Below, piece by piece: positions 38,560-49,839 of a DNA stretch of 64,000 nucleotides (position 1 is the stretch's first letter; every line of letters starts with the position of its first letter). The stretch comes from Dasyornis broadbenti. Taxonomy: Eukaryota; Chordata; Aves; Passeriformes; Dasyornithidae. The DNA lies in NCBI GenBank assembly GCA_013397935.1, contig VZRN01011461.1, positions 2,339,363 through 2,403,362 on the forward strand, written 5' to 3'. The translations under genes were made by a program, and so were the position numbers. Below the pieces are notes generated by a model. It had not been told where the DNA came from. It was given only the letters and a program-made list of their open reading frames with translations, and did no database searches.

Positions 38560-39120
38560 ACATGAGGCTGTGGTACTGTTTGAATCACAAATTGCATGCT
38601 AATGGCCTAATTCATAAACCATTGACATTTTTTATGAGCCCTTAACATTCAAAAGTGAAGAATTTGTGCTCAAAAAATAATTTGCATTGCAAAATTCAAT
38701 AATTTAGTTTCTCATATTCATTAATGCCTAAGCCCACACCACATAACTTATCCCAGTCTCACTACACTTCCAAGCACACTGATAAAAAACAGGATACACA
38801 CTAGTTCACATAAAGGGCTTCTGTTTGCAACTAACTCTTTACCTGCACTGATTGATTATATTTGTAGAGAGGAAAAATCTAGCTCTGCAGCAAGTGTGAT
38901 GAATGCACTGAGCAATGGCTGCTTTGAAGCTGCTTTCTGCTCTAATCATGTTTTCCTCCAATGGCATTAACTACCATAAAATATGAGATCATAAAGGGTA
39001 ACGATATCAGACAACAAAATCATCCTGCAGACTGCTAAGTCCCACAGTATTAGGGAAGGATTCATGTTTCATTAATGAAAACTTGCTTTGCTTTTGACCT
39101 GATATCACTAGTTGTTGAAA
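38560..39120. promoter_or_regulatory. Possible conserved enhancer-like block with octamer words
   Basis: CpG-poor, repeat-free, AT-rich sequence containing an exact ATTTGCAT octamer at 38680-38687 and an octamer-like ATGCTAAT at 38596-38603. A palindromic TTCATTAATGAA lies near 39069. POU-family factors are known to bind octamers and homeodomain factors bind TAAT cores. Clustered sites in plain single-copy sequence are typical of developmental enhancers, but regulatory activity here is inference. Confidence 0.25.
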
Positions 39121-39598
39121 CCAGACGAGAAAACTAATGATGAATGTGTAGCTCCTAAATCATCCACAAATTCCTAGTGCTGTATATCACCCCCTTTTAC
39201 AGGGCGGGAAACTGAGGCACATGCAAAGCAAATATCCCAATAACTCTTGCAGGGTCAGCTGGACCTCCCTGACTCTGTCCAGACTCAACACAGCTCCTGT
39301 GGGATGTGCACATGCTAAGGTGATTGGTTCTATATAAACAAGGTTTATACATAGCTTTTTTAGGTACTGAAAGCAGAATACGTCTGTCACCCTGGGCCTC
39401 TGTCCTTCCAGAAGCACATCTGGAGGGTGTGGCCATCTATTTGTGACAGGGTTTTTAAAAGGGAGGTGATTTGGGGGGCGTCTACATGAGGTAAATACCC
39501 ACATAAGGAACCCAGTCTCCCAAAAAGGATGGGTGGTTGCTTCCTGGGTAGAGGTGGGAGTCTCTCCTGTAGGTGTCCTTGCACAAGTGTCTTCCTGG
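39121..39598. other. Non-coding stretch left of the LTR
   Basis: No gene, RNA or repeat family was recognised. Confidence 0.5.
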
Positions 39599-39604
39599 TT
39601 TAGG
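39599..39604. repeat. Left target-site duplication of the LTR (tttagg)
   Basis: It matches tttagg at 40359-40364 exactly. The pair brackets the LTR-like segment. Confidence 0.6.
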
Positions 39605-40358
39605 TTGTTGCCTTTTTCAACCTAAAAATGAAGCTCGAGATAATTTTAGTATAGGAAGTAATACAAAAGTGGATCTTTATTAGAATTCCAGGGCCAGTTA
39701 TAGAAGAATGTCCACAAAAGCCCACCCCCACAGGGGTGAATACAGTTTGATAGGTTTTAGGAAATTAGGATCCTTGATAAAAAGCACCAATTCAGAGGAC
39801 AAGTGCTGATGCAATTCCCCCCAGGTCAAGCCTCTTCTCTTGAGCTCTCCACCCTTGGTATTAGTTGTACTTGTTTATGAAAATGTGTCTTGAAGATTTT
39901 GTTCTCAACCTTAGCTCCCAGGAAAAACCAAGATAGGAGAGGGGCCTCATGCCCCCTGGGGCTTGGAGCTCTGGAATGTGTTTGGTCTTTTTAGCTGGGG
40001 AAAGGGTAGTGAAAAGTACTGGGAAGGTTACAAATATAGAAAAGAAAAAAAGGCAAAAATCATCCAGCATCAAGGTAAGAGTCCCCAAACTGTTGTGCTG
40101 CTGGATCACTGTCACTCAGCTGGCCTGGGAGCTGAGGGGACTGCTCCAGCGTGTTTAATTCGTTGCCACTGCTATATCTTAACTAAAGACAAAACATCTC
40201 TTAAATAGCTTAACTACATAAAAACGGTTCCCACAAAGCAATAATTTCTATTAACTATTTACAAATAGTGATGCACAGCTTGATCCCCTCCAAAGCAGAA
40301 ATCACCACGGGGAGTCTGTGCAGGGCAAGGCCGCATTCTCCACCCAGGATTTAACACA
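39605..40358 (-). mobile_element. Solo LTR of an endogenous retrovirus, minus strand
   Basis: Read on the minus strand, the segment starts TGTGTTAAATCC at 40358 and ends GGCAACA(A) at 39605-39606, giving the TG...CA ends of a retroviral LTR. It is flanked on both sides by tttagg (CCTAAA on the minus strand). A poly(A) signal (AATAAA, minus strand) lies near 39680, about 75 bases before the 3' end, as expected for the R/U5 part. An AT-rich promoter-like stretch lies near 40190-40230. No gag, pol or env sequence adjoins it, and no primer-binding site or polypurine tract abuts the edges, so it is a solo LTR of about 754 bases left by recombination. A 6-base duplication is typical of class II (ERVK-like) elements. 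One extra base sits at the left edge, so the end may be off by one. Confidence 0.65.
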
Positions 40359-40364
40359 TTTAGG
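40359..40364. repeat. Right target-site duplication of the LTR (tttagg)
   Basis: It is an exact copy of the hexamer at 39599-39604. Confidence 0.6.
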
Positions 40365-40499
40365 CATTCAGGCTGGGCTAAACACAGCAGGAGCTGCCTG
40401 GGGCAACTTCTGCAACTGCTCAAAACTCTGTCCCAGAGAGCTCCTATATCAATATTGCCAAAATTTAATTGTGGTGGTGCAGTCAATCACCTCCTTTCC

Positions 40500-40625
40500 A
40501 GCTGGCCTGCCGTCCCCAGCCAGTCCCTCACCCCATCTGTGCCGAGCCTGGCCGGGCCTTCCCGGCTCACCCGGCGAATCAGCGGTGACGGCACCGGGGT
40601 GTGCACACAGCACAGCCCCGAAAAA
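40500..40625. other. Small CpG cluster
   Basis: Ten CpG sites occur within about 115 bases (40508-40621) in a GC-rich patch, while flanking DNA is nearly free of them. It is too short for a classical CpG island. It could be a minor promoter, a methylation-free remnant, or a fragment of an unrecognised repeat. Overlapping frames are open on both strands for compositional reasons. Confidence 0.5.
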
Positions 40626-41426
40626 CAGCTGCACCACAGCTGCAACTGGATGGACTTATCACTGACTTATCCCTTCTGTCCCCCAGCTCTTGCTGCAGTT
40701 TTTTGATGTAAGGTGTTCAGGTACCCTCACAGCACAGCAAAAGCTGCGGGCATACAGCTGCAAACTAGAGTAAGGATTGTGTTCCATCTGCAACGACATT
40801 TCAAATAACGAACTTTACATGCATCTTGAGTGTTTTTCTGTTATATTTTTACTCAGTTCTAGTAAAGAGAAAATGATAATTGACAGGATAATTCACCAGC
40901 ATCTGTTCCATCCCAATATAGCATCTGAACAAACTTGCATTTGAAGCCTTCTCCACAGTGCAGTAGAGAAAGAGATGCTTATTCTAGATCAGTGAGTGCT
41001 TTCCAGTATCATTAACATGTTGAAAGTGATGTTTATGCAGTGTCTTTTTTGGGTTGGCCCTGAGGTTGCAGTCACTGTATGGGAAATGCATCATCAGGAA
41101 TCACACAGGCACACCCTTGTGGAGTGGTCTGCAGGACTCTGGCCTTTGCTGTACTGTTTCTTTCTTATTTTCAGTCAGCACTTAAAGTTTGTTTGGATTA
41201 CTGGTCTCTTTTGACTCCAGTAGCTGAAGTTGCTGATAATTAATAAAGAAGCAACTACAATATATTTGCAGAACTTCCTGCCTGAGGTTGGCTGCTAAAC
41301 AGACCTGAATCACAGTTCCATAATTATGTGATGGCAAAGGCTTTGGGAGCTGCTGAACCATGGACACTTCAATTTTAAAGGTCAGATGAAATGCTGATTT
41401 GCTATAAAACAAAATCAATACACAAG
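40626..41426. other. Non-coding stretch, nothing recognised
   Basis: No gene or repeat family was recognised. An acceptor-like tttcttattttcag lies near 41160-41173, but no good open block follows it. Confidence 0.5.
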
Positions 41427-41449
41427 AAAAAAAAAAAAGGGGGGGGGGG
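41427..41449 (+). repeat. Abutting homopolymers A12 then G11
   Basis: Twelve A (41427-41438) run straight into eleven G (41439-41449), giving a pure-purine 23-base tract. It is likely to be length-variable and difficult for sequencing. Confidence 0.95.
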
Positions 41450-44400
41450 TGAAAAGTGTGAACTTCCACATTGCTAGTAGAAAACACGTGGATTTAAGAG
41501 TGGCAGATAGTGTATGTGTGTAATGAGCGGACATCACTTCTTCCTTTCTTTGCCAAAGCTAGAGCAACATGAGGCCTTGAGGACAGTCCATCCCGCACAG
41601 CACTCAGTGTTTGCAAGGAGGCCTGAGCTGGTACCCAATAGTCAAAAGTCCCTTTGAGCATTAGGTCAGAAAATTGCAGGAGCTGCCTTTGGAATTCTCC
41701 ACTCAAGGCATATCCCAGTGTAGCAGGTGTGGGCTTTCTCAAATCTCCAGGCAAGCTCTCTTGTTTGTTGCTTTTCTGCCATGTGATAAAGATGCTAATG
41801 ACACATTTACACATCTTTTAATGATTCCTAGGCAAGTTTCCAAACCCTTAAACTGTGCTGGACAGATCTTTTTTTAAACATCCTGGCAAAAGCAAGAAGG
41901 GTGGAAGCTGCTTGAGGCATTTGAGTGGTCTTCGGTCAGTCATATTTTTCTGCTTTTCTCTCTAGTTATAAGCTTTTGAAAATGTTAACTGAGAAATGAG
42001 AACTGATCTCTGAGTGTTCATATGATGTGCTATTTAAAATAGCTTATTTACTTGGAATTTTATTTTTTTAAAATGAACAAATTAATAAATCTCCTTGAGT
42101 TCTAGAAAACAAGATCTTCAGAAGTAGAAATGGCCAGATCTCAAGTGCCACCAGCTTAACAACACAGTCCTAAAAGGTGGTCATTCTAGTTCTGAGCAAT
42201 ACTTTATAACTCATCTCTGAGGGCCAAATAATTGGGTGACATAAATGAAGGTAACCTCAGTAGTGTTTTTCTGACCAGCATAGGAACTTTAATTTTTCAT
42301 AGGCACATTTCAACATGTCCTCCTCCAAGCTGGAAGCTGTAATTATGAGTCTGCCTTTTATAAGACAGACTATATTTCCCTTAAAAATGCATAAGCCTTC
42401 CTATTATTGCTACACAGCAGATGGAGTGGCAGAACAGAGCTGCCTTGTGGATTGTTAAACCAAACCGTTGCTACGAGAAAAACACCACAGAACACCAAGA
42501 TCAGTAATCATTTCAGAAAAACAGGTTCCTGTGCCCCTGCAATATATTTCTATGTTACCTCCGTAGCAGAGACTGATGAACACATGTATTTGTGTGAAAT
42601 GCAGAAGCAGCATGAGCTTAATGTTACAACTGCTTCTAAGTGCAGTTTGCATTTGTAATTTAAAGTTGTTTCAAAGTAGTGGAGGGAACTAGGGAGTTGT
42701 TCGGGGCGATAGAATATAGAGGATCATTACAAGCACTTGCAGATCATATTTTGCTTGAACTAATTCCTCCTGATATTTTAATATCAAACATAACCCATGC
42801 CAGTTTTACATCTCAAATATATTTGGTATTTCAAAAAATAATTAATAGTGTCAGTTTTATTAATGTGTTAAAATATGAATTAAAAACATGACAAATCAAC
42901 GGGAAACAGCAGTCTGTTTTAATGAATATTTCATACTGTGCATCAATAAATCATAGATCAAAGGGAATGCAGCACATTCTGCAATACTACTTTTCTGTCA
43001 ATGTGGGGTTACTAAAAGTTTTACAAGTTGTTTTGGCACTTACTTAGTTGCACATTTGAATTAACATTTTAGGAGGGAAATAAAAAAGTTACAGCACTGA
43101 ATCCCAGAAGGCTCTGGTGTTCAAAACAGATTGTCCTGTTTCCTTGTCGTTGCTTTGAAAAATCTGTGCTTGACCACAGAGCTGCAGGTCTGTGCGGTGC
43201 GTGCTGGTATCTTGCTGCTCTCTCTTCCCAAACCGGGATTTTCCCAAGCTTCCCACGTGGGCACTGGCAGAAGGTGAAATTGCTCCTTTAGAAAGCCTCT
43301 TGACATCCTTGTCCATCTTTGTGACTCATTTGCTGCGTGTGACTTTGAGTTGTGCAGATCTTTCTGATGTCTCTGTTATGCCAGAGGATTTGAGGGCTCA
43401 GATATGAGCCCCTGTCTTATCAACTGTGAGTGCATGTATTTAGCCCCTCAGATCCTTTAATGATGTATGTTGAATGAACAGAAGACTTGATCTTTTTTAC
43501 AGCTGAAGCAGGAATCAGAACTGCAGAGAAAGTAAAAGATTTAGATACTCAGGACCTCTCCTGGGCTTTCAGTTCAGTGATTGGCACTGGGGATGTTCAC
43601 TGGAGATGGGGATATGGCCAAGGCCACTTCTCTGGGAGAAGCTTCTCATTCACAATCTCAGGTTTTCTCTAACCATAGAGTTAAACTCTTTTAGGCCAGA
43701 AATTACCTTCAAACCAGGAACAGAACTGACAGCTGCAGCAATGTATACCCGAGTTCGTGCAAACAATGACATGGGAAAATTCTGTCCAGCTTTGATGCTT
43801 TTTTGTTTGGTTGGTTGTTTTATAGCAGCATTGATCCAAATCCCCAATTATACTGGAAATCCTGTTTCTAGTAAAGTAAACTTCAGGATGCCTGACAAAT
43901 GCCAAGGAAATTTGTGAGCTGAGGGGTTTTGTAAGGAGAGGGGTAGCAGAGGCTGCTATCAAAAGTCTTGCACTTGGGGACTGCCCCCAAACGCCCTGGG
44001 GTGAGGAGCCAGGCTGACCTGCAGAGGGGACAGGGAATTAGGTGTAAGAAAGCTTTAACCAGAGGAAAGGCTGGAGCGTTTTCAGTGTAAATCATGCAAA
44101 AGTTACCACTGCTCAGTGAAATGTGTGCTGGTTGGAGTGAACGCCACGTGTGTCTACACTCAGAATGACAAAATCTCATTGCTGGTGGCTCATCAGGTAT
44201 GCAAAGGCAGGAGTCCTCCCATGGCTGCTCGTGGGCTTGGAGGGAGAGGTTTTTCCCAGCGGGTTCAGACCACTCCTGTTGGACTGTTCTGATCCCCTGC
44301 ACTGCACACAGAGGGGAATAAGCTCTTCTTGTCGTCCGTGTCACCCAGCAGCCACCAGCCCCATTACCTCACTGTACCCCCTCGAGCTCTCAGCTCATCA

Positions 44401-45199
44401 TCACCATGGCCCCAGAGCCTCTGACTCATGTCTGTGGAAGATAAGAAAATAGCAAAGATGGGCACAAATTTCCTGCAATCTGCCAGGTAGATATTCCCAT
44501 ACAGCATATTTATCTGTGTGATGCCACCAACTCCCTCCCTTTTTCTAATAGAAAACCAGAGAGGATTAAACACATTCATTTAGTTAAAGATGCAAGGCTA
44601 TTCACAGTAATTAGCTACCACTAATTAAGTAGTGAGATCAGGGATAGAAATGGAGACAGAAGTCATTCAGAGTATAACTGCTGAGTGATGTGATTTTGCT
44701 GTACTCCACTGATGTTCCACAAGAATGGTAAATCCCCAGATCTCTGCAGTGGGCAATGAGGAGTTTAAGTCTAAAAGTTATTCTACTAATGCCAGAAAAG
44801 GCTGCAGGAAGTCTTTGTGGGTGTAGATAATGGAGTCTGTCCGTTTTTGCCTCATTTCAGAGACCCGGTCACAGTACTGTGTCCTGCCCCATTGATTCCT
44901 CTGGGAGGGGCCCAGCAATGCTGTAACAGGGAATTCCCATGTAATCCCAGCTAACAGAACTAAAACCCAACCAGAAAGGGGAAAGCCCTCTTGACCAGCA
45001 GCACAGTGAAAGCAAATCCAGTCTTAGAAGACAGAACTGGAACACCAGAATGTGCAGAGATTAATCTGAAACTAATACCAATTGCTGCCTATCACGTTCA
45101 GTATATTTGACATAATTACCTTAAGAACAGCCTCAGAGTGTTATATTGTTAAAGCTGCCAGATGGAAGACAAGCTCTGCTGATAGCAAGCATGTCAGAC
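41450..45199. other. Non-coding stretch, nothing recognised
   Basis: No gene or repeat family was recognised. The 106-codon (41494-41814) and 153-codon (43883-44344) minus-strand frames have no familiar motifs and no convincing splice boundaries. Confidence 0.5.
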
Positions 45200-45880
45200 A
45201 ATGATATTGAAGAGGTTTCTGAAGAGTTTTAATTAATCTTTCTCTCTTTTTTTATATAATTGACATTACATTGGGCTCATTTGTTCTGTGGAACCCAAGC
45301 ACTTGGCTCCTGGTTACAGGACTTTAATGGATAAAGGTTTCCCTGAAGAGAACTAATAAAAGTCGAGACTCTCAGCTTTTATGAAAATGACTGCAGGTTA
45401 CCTTAAAGAGAAGATGCTTTCCTCCAGTATGTGAAGCAAAACTTCATAGATCAATGTTGACATAAGATGGTGCTTAAATGGGTAATTTTTTTTTCAGGCG
45501 TTTATCTTCTCTGGCTGAGACCCATTATTTTATTGCCCCGGTTGGAAACCACCACACTGCACGACACAAGCATGGTTTTAATTAGTCTGGAAAGTTTTAA
45601 TTGGGAAACAAAGGGAGATATCTTATAGATTATTATTGCAACCTTTAATTGTCTGACTCGAGAGACCATTAATTATCTTGATGGGGAGATGACACACCTT
45701 TCTGAACTATGACACTCATATTTACAGCACCTTTTACAGAATACAGTACCTGTTGACTTTCTTCCAGCCTTTCATTAAGGAACTGCTGTGATAGGAATTA
45801 ACTACAGTAATTCCATTACAAAACCTGCTGTCCAGTGGAATTTTTCTGGAAGATTAGATTTCTGAAAGGGAAAAAGGCCA
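45200..45880. promoter_or_regulatory. Possible conserved enhancer-like block rich in TAAT cores
   Basis: Repeat-free, CpG-poor sequence with many homeodomain-type cores: aattaa at 45231-45236, ttttaattag at 45576-45585, tttaattg near 45644, and attaattat at 45668-45676. There is also a perfect 7+7 inverted repeat, ggaatta (45794-45800) and taattcc (45808-45814), with a 7-base spacer. The texture matches vertebrate developmental conserved elements. No open frame is convincing. Function is inference only. Confidence 0.28.
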
Positions 45881-47821
45881 TTTAAGCTAAGCATTTCCTC
45901 AAGGCTCAAAGTAAATAACCGATGAAGAAGGTCAGAATGAATTTAGAACTCTTAAAGGTCTGCCGTACACTTGCATGCAGTGTGCGAAAAATAAACAGTG
46001 CAGCTTTCCAGTACAGTGATTTTTATTGTTTTAAATGTTTCACATTTCAGTTTAGGGGAGAGATGAGAAGCGCAGAGGACAGAATCTGATCAAAATGATT
46101 CTACTTGGAGGAAGAGCAGCATTTTAAGCAGACATTTCAAGGTTGAAGTGATTCTGGTAGCAGTTGCTTGGCATTAACAACAAAGAAAATACTTGTTAAA
46201 CCCATTGGGGCAGAACAGCAGAGAGAAACCCAGTGACCTGGGGTTCAGCTCATGCCACAGTGCATTCCCCACGTGTAGGGAAGGCGCAGAGCATGGGGCT
46301 AGGTGTGTATTGTGTCTGTTTATTATTAACTCTGTACTGGTACCCGCTGTCAGTCTGCAGTGGGTGGCATTCACTGCCTGCATTCGGCTCCTCTTTTACA
46401 ACAGAAAAGCTTTCAGGACTTGGTCATTTTTAGCAGTTCTGTAATTGAGTCTGTATTGAGTAAACTAGTTGGGAGACTTTTAACCTTACTTTATATTGCC
46501 TTACTGGAAATTCAGAAGATTACTTTAAACTGCGTTAATATAGTTGTATTGCGTTTGGATTTTTTTTCCTGGAGGTCAGCAGTATCTACTCTGTTTCTGT
46601 GAAAGGAAATTAAAATATTCCCCGGGCTACCACAGGCTAACTAGATACTGAGTTTATTTTAAAAGTACAGCCAGGTGACCTCTTTTTTTCACCAGGAGCG
46701 GGTGGACAAGTGGAGGCTGGAGCTTTGATCCCATACAAACCTCCTTCCCCACCAAGCTTCAGCTAATACAGATCAGTGGGAGACAATATTGCACTCCTGC
46801 TACTGGGGTTGGAGTAATGAGGAAAAAGGGTTGTGTCTGAGCCCTGGTACTCACAGGCAATTCACAGGGAGCAGCTCTGAGATGGAGCTAACAACACAAT
46901 TGAAGTTATTGTGCCTTTCCTGCACGCGCCAAGAGAGGTAAAGCTAATTGAAGCAACCTGAACGTATGCTGTACACTGACCAAGAGAACATGCCCAGACA
47001 AAAAATCACAGAAATGGATTCCCCTTTGTGTGTGCTCTGTCTGACAGACCTATGAGTCGGGGAACAAAGTTTTAACAAGTACTTTCACTTGGGGAAATCT
47101 TTCCACAACTCCAGAAGTCGTTAGGCTTCATCTGCAGTAGCTACAGTCATTGGAAGCAAAGTGGCCATCAGCGATGCTGGAATGTCTCTACAGCAGAGCT
47201 TTTGCAAATTAAGAGTCTGATGCTGCATACTGATTGAATGCTGCAAACTACTTCCCCCTTCACTGTCCTTTATTTCTTCTTTTCTCAAGTTGCTGTCAGG
47301 AGTAATCCCTCTTCTAATATACTGAGATGGGGAAAATCTCTCTTCAGGGTTTTTCTGGTTGGTTGTTTGTTTTTCAATTAATCTCAGGGAGGGCTGTGCT
47401 CAGTTGGTGACATTGGTTTGCTCCTCGCATGTGCAGAACTGCACCCATGGCACGTGCTCCGTGCAGAACGTGCTGAGGGCAAAGTGTGCAGCAGCGGAAG
47501 AATTTTCCTGGAGTAGTGGTCATTTAGGCTTGACATCAGCTCCATAAACATACATGTAGCTGTGGTATTGGTTACTCATTTTAAAAGTCTGTTCACCTGA
47601 TAGCAAAAAAAATACTGTTCACAGAACAGTTTTAAGCAATTTTAGAAAGTAATTATTGTCTGAGTGCATCTAACAATGATGGCACAACTCAGGGACCACA
47701 GTGACAACTGAGCAGAATGTCTCTTAGGGCACTGGCATGTACAGGGCTACATATATATTAGTGGTGAGGAAAAACTAGTGTACAAATTTAATTTAATAAG
47801 CTTGGATGTACAGCATAAAGC
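45881..47821. other. Non-coding stretch, nothing recognised
   Basis: No gene, RNA or repeat family was recognised. Confidence 0.5.
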
Positions 47822-47856
47822 AGCATCATCATTATTATTTTATTTATTTATTTACT
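47822..47856. repeat. ATT/TTTA microsatellite
   Basis: A short (ATC/ATT)n tract passes into (TTTA)n. Confidence 0.8.
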
Positions 47857-49750
47857 TTGATCTATTCTGATGTAGTCTACTTTCCTACCTGGAAGATGAG
47901 CTGCAGGAGCAAAGCCAGCCTGAACGCCTTAAACTTCTGGGGGATTTTCTCTCTTGGAAAACAGTGGCAGCTTCATATCTTCATGTGAATATGTGACCAG
48001 GAATATGCCAGTTTAATTCATTGCACTGGAAATACAGGTATTATTTCAGCTTCAGCTAAATACTAGAGTATTGTAAAAATTCTTTGGAACCAAAATAAGT
48101 GGAAGAAAATGTAACTTGGTTTATAATTATCCTAATACTAAATTTTAATACATTCTTCAGAAATTCTATTTAATGTGTCTCGTCTAACTGTTAGTTTTAT
48201 TAACTGCCTCTTAAATGTTTAATTTGGGGGGGGTGCAAATAAGAGCAGAGCACACAGTGAAGGCATCAGCAGGAATAGGCTCCCTGGTTTTGTATTCAAG
48301 TCAGTGCTGTAGGCAGAAAAGTGCAGCAGGATGGACGGCAGGAACGCTGTAATTACTTATTAAACTGCAAACTTTAATCGCATGCTGAACCACTTTCAAT
48401 GTTAACAAGTATTAACGGTATGAACTGATGCAAACTCAGCTCCAATGCGTGATGTCTCCAAAGTGACAGAAAAAGTGCATGAGCAGGTGTCAGTGGCTGA
48501 GTTTCAGCTGTGCGGGGCTGAGCCCAGGCTCTCTGCTGACCCTGAGCACAGGCACTGCCGCTGGAGAACTGAATCTTCATCTCGACTCTTCTGGGCAAAG
48601 AGGAATCCACAATCATGCACGGATCTCTTAGGCCTTGGGGGCACTGTGACAAAAATTCAAAAGCTTTGAATGTTCTGCCTTTTGCCCCCTCTTTCACTTC
48701 TGGCTTTTGTTGGGGTTGTTTTGTGTGTTTGGAGATTGGTTTTTAATATATTAAGACCTTATGCATGAATTGAGACTTTTTTTCTTGTACTTTAGTGTAT
48801 CAGGATTTGAAAATATCACTGAAAACTTTCCAATATTTGTGGGGTTTTCCTTTTGTAAGCCGTTTTGGTTGTTGTTACAGATGCATCATAGAAATAGAAA
48901 TGACCATTTTTAGTCGCTGGTGAGTGAGAGGAAAGATGAAGCAGATTCTTGCTTAGGTGTAAGTAGGAAGTAGTTTAGGGGTAGAACCACATTGTTTAAA
49001 AATATCCTCACCTCTCATTCCTCCTTGCCCTTGCCAGTAGTTGGTTCGTATCGAAAGACAATTAAGCCAATGCAAACCTTCTCTCTCTGGGGTATTTGAC
49101 ACCAAATAAATTTGTGGACCTGGACTTTCAGAGGACCAATACTAGATGAGGAAAATCTGTCTGGTTTTTATTTTCTTCATGTTTCAGAATTCAGGTGCCT
49201 TTTTTGAAGTGTTTGGAGCCAAGAAGGCACATGAGCAGCTGTGCCGTAAGAGCACGAGGATCGTGCTGTCTTTGATAGCGTTCCTTGCTCACCTGAAACA
49301 AAGAGCTTTGCTAATCTGGGAAAAATGGGAGTGACTCAGGAAAATCTGCTCTGAGAAGGTGAAAGACTCATGGCTCTGCAAAGCTTTAAAGTAAAATCCC
49401 AGCTGTATTTAAGGCGCTCATGGCATGGGCACTTGCATTTTGGTTTTCTTTACCTTTTCTCTCTGCCTCCTCATTTTTCACATTAGCAATAGCTGCTGAT
49501 TATTTGAATATCCTCTCTGTGTTTTTCAGGGATGACAAAACTCACCATTAGCAACTGAAAGTCTCTTGAGACTAAAATCCCAAAGAGCCATTGAGTACAG
49601 CAGAATTAAATTACGTGAAAGATGATCTTAGCCACTGGAAATTACTGTGCAGAGCTTCATAAAGAACCATGAAAGGTGAAAAAAAGTAACAGCCAAACCT
49701 AGCACAATGTAAAATGGAGCCTTCACTGTTTTGAACCATTTGGTTCCTAC
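47857..49750. other. Non-coding stretch, nothing firm
   Basis: A run of 8 G occurs near 48228. A minus-strand segment near 48537-48648 has an acceptor-like start and an open frame, but I do not accept it as an exon. Nothing else was recognised. Confidence 0.45.
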
Positions 49751-49839
49751 CTCTGAAACTCCACCACTACTTTCTCCTGCTGGCTGAAAGTGGACTCCAG
49801 GTTCCAAATGTTTTTTCCTGCCAGGAAGGGCTCGTGGTC
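49751..49839 (-). CDS. Candidate internal exon, unknown protein
   Basis: On the minus strand the block follows ccattctggctgtcttag and ends in CAGAG before gtagga. It is 89 bases long, starts in phase 0 and leaves two bases over. The phase-0 peptide begins DHEPFLAGKNIWNLESTF and ends near KVVVEFQ, with a mixed composition that looks like ordinary protein. One other frame is also open, so the frame is not forced. I do not recognise the family. It fits in phase after the candidate at 55.1 kb. A chance pseudo-exon remains possible. Confidence 0.3.

Noticed and set aside
43883..44344. 153-codon minus-strand open frame
   Set aside because: No domain and no splice boundaries of useful quality.
48537..48648. 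Minus-strand exon-like block near 48.6 kb
   Set aside because: The acceptor is acceptable, but the donor is weak and the open frame does not follow in phase from the candidate at 49.8 kb.
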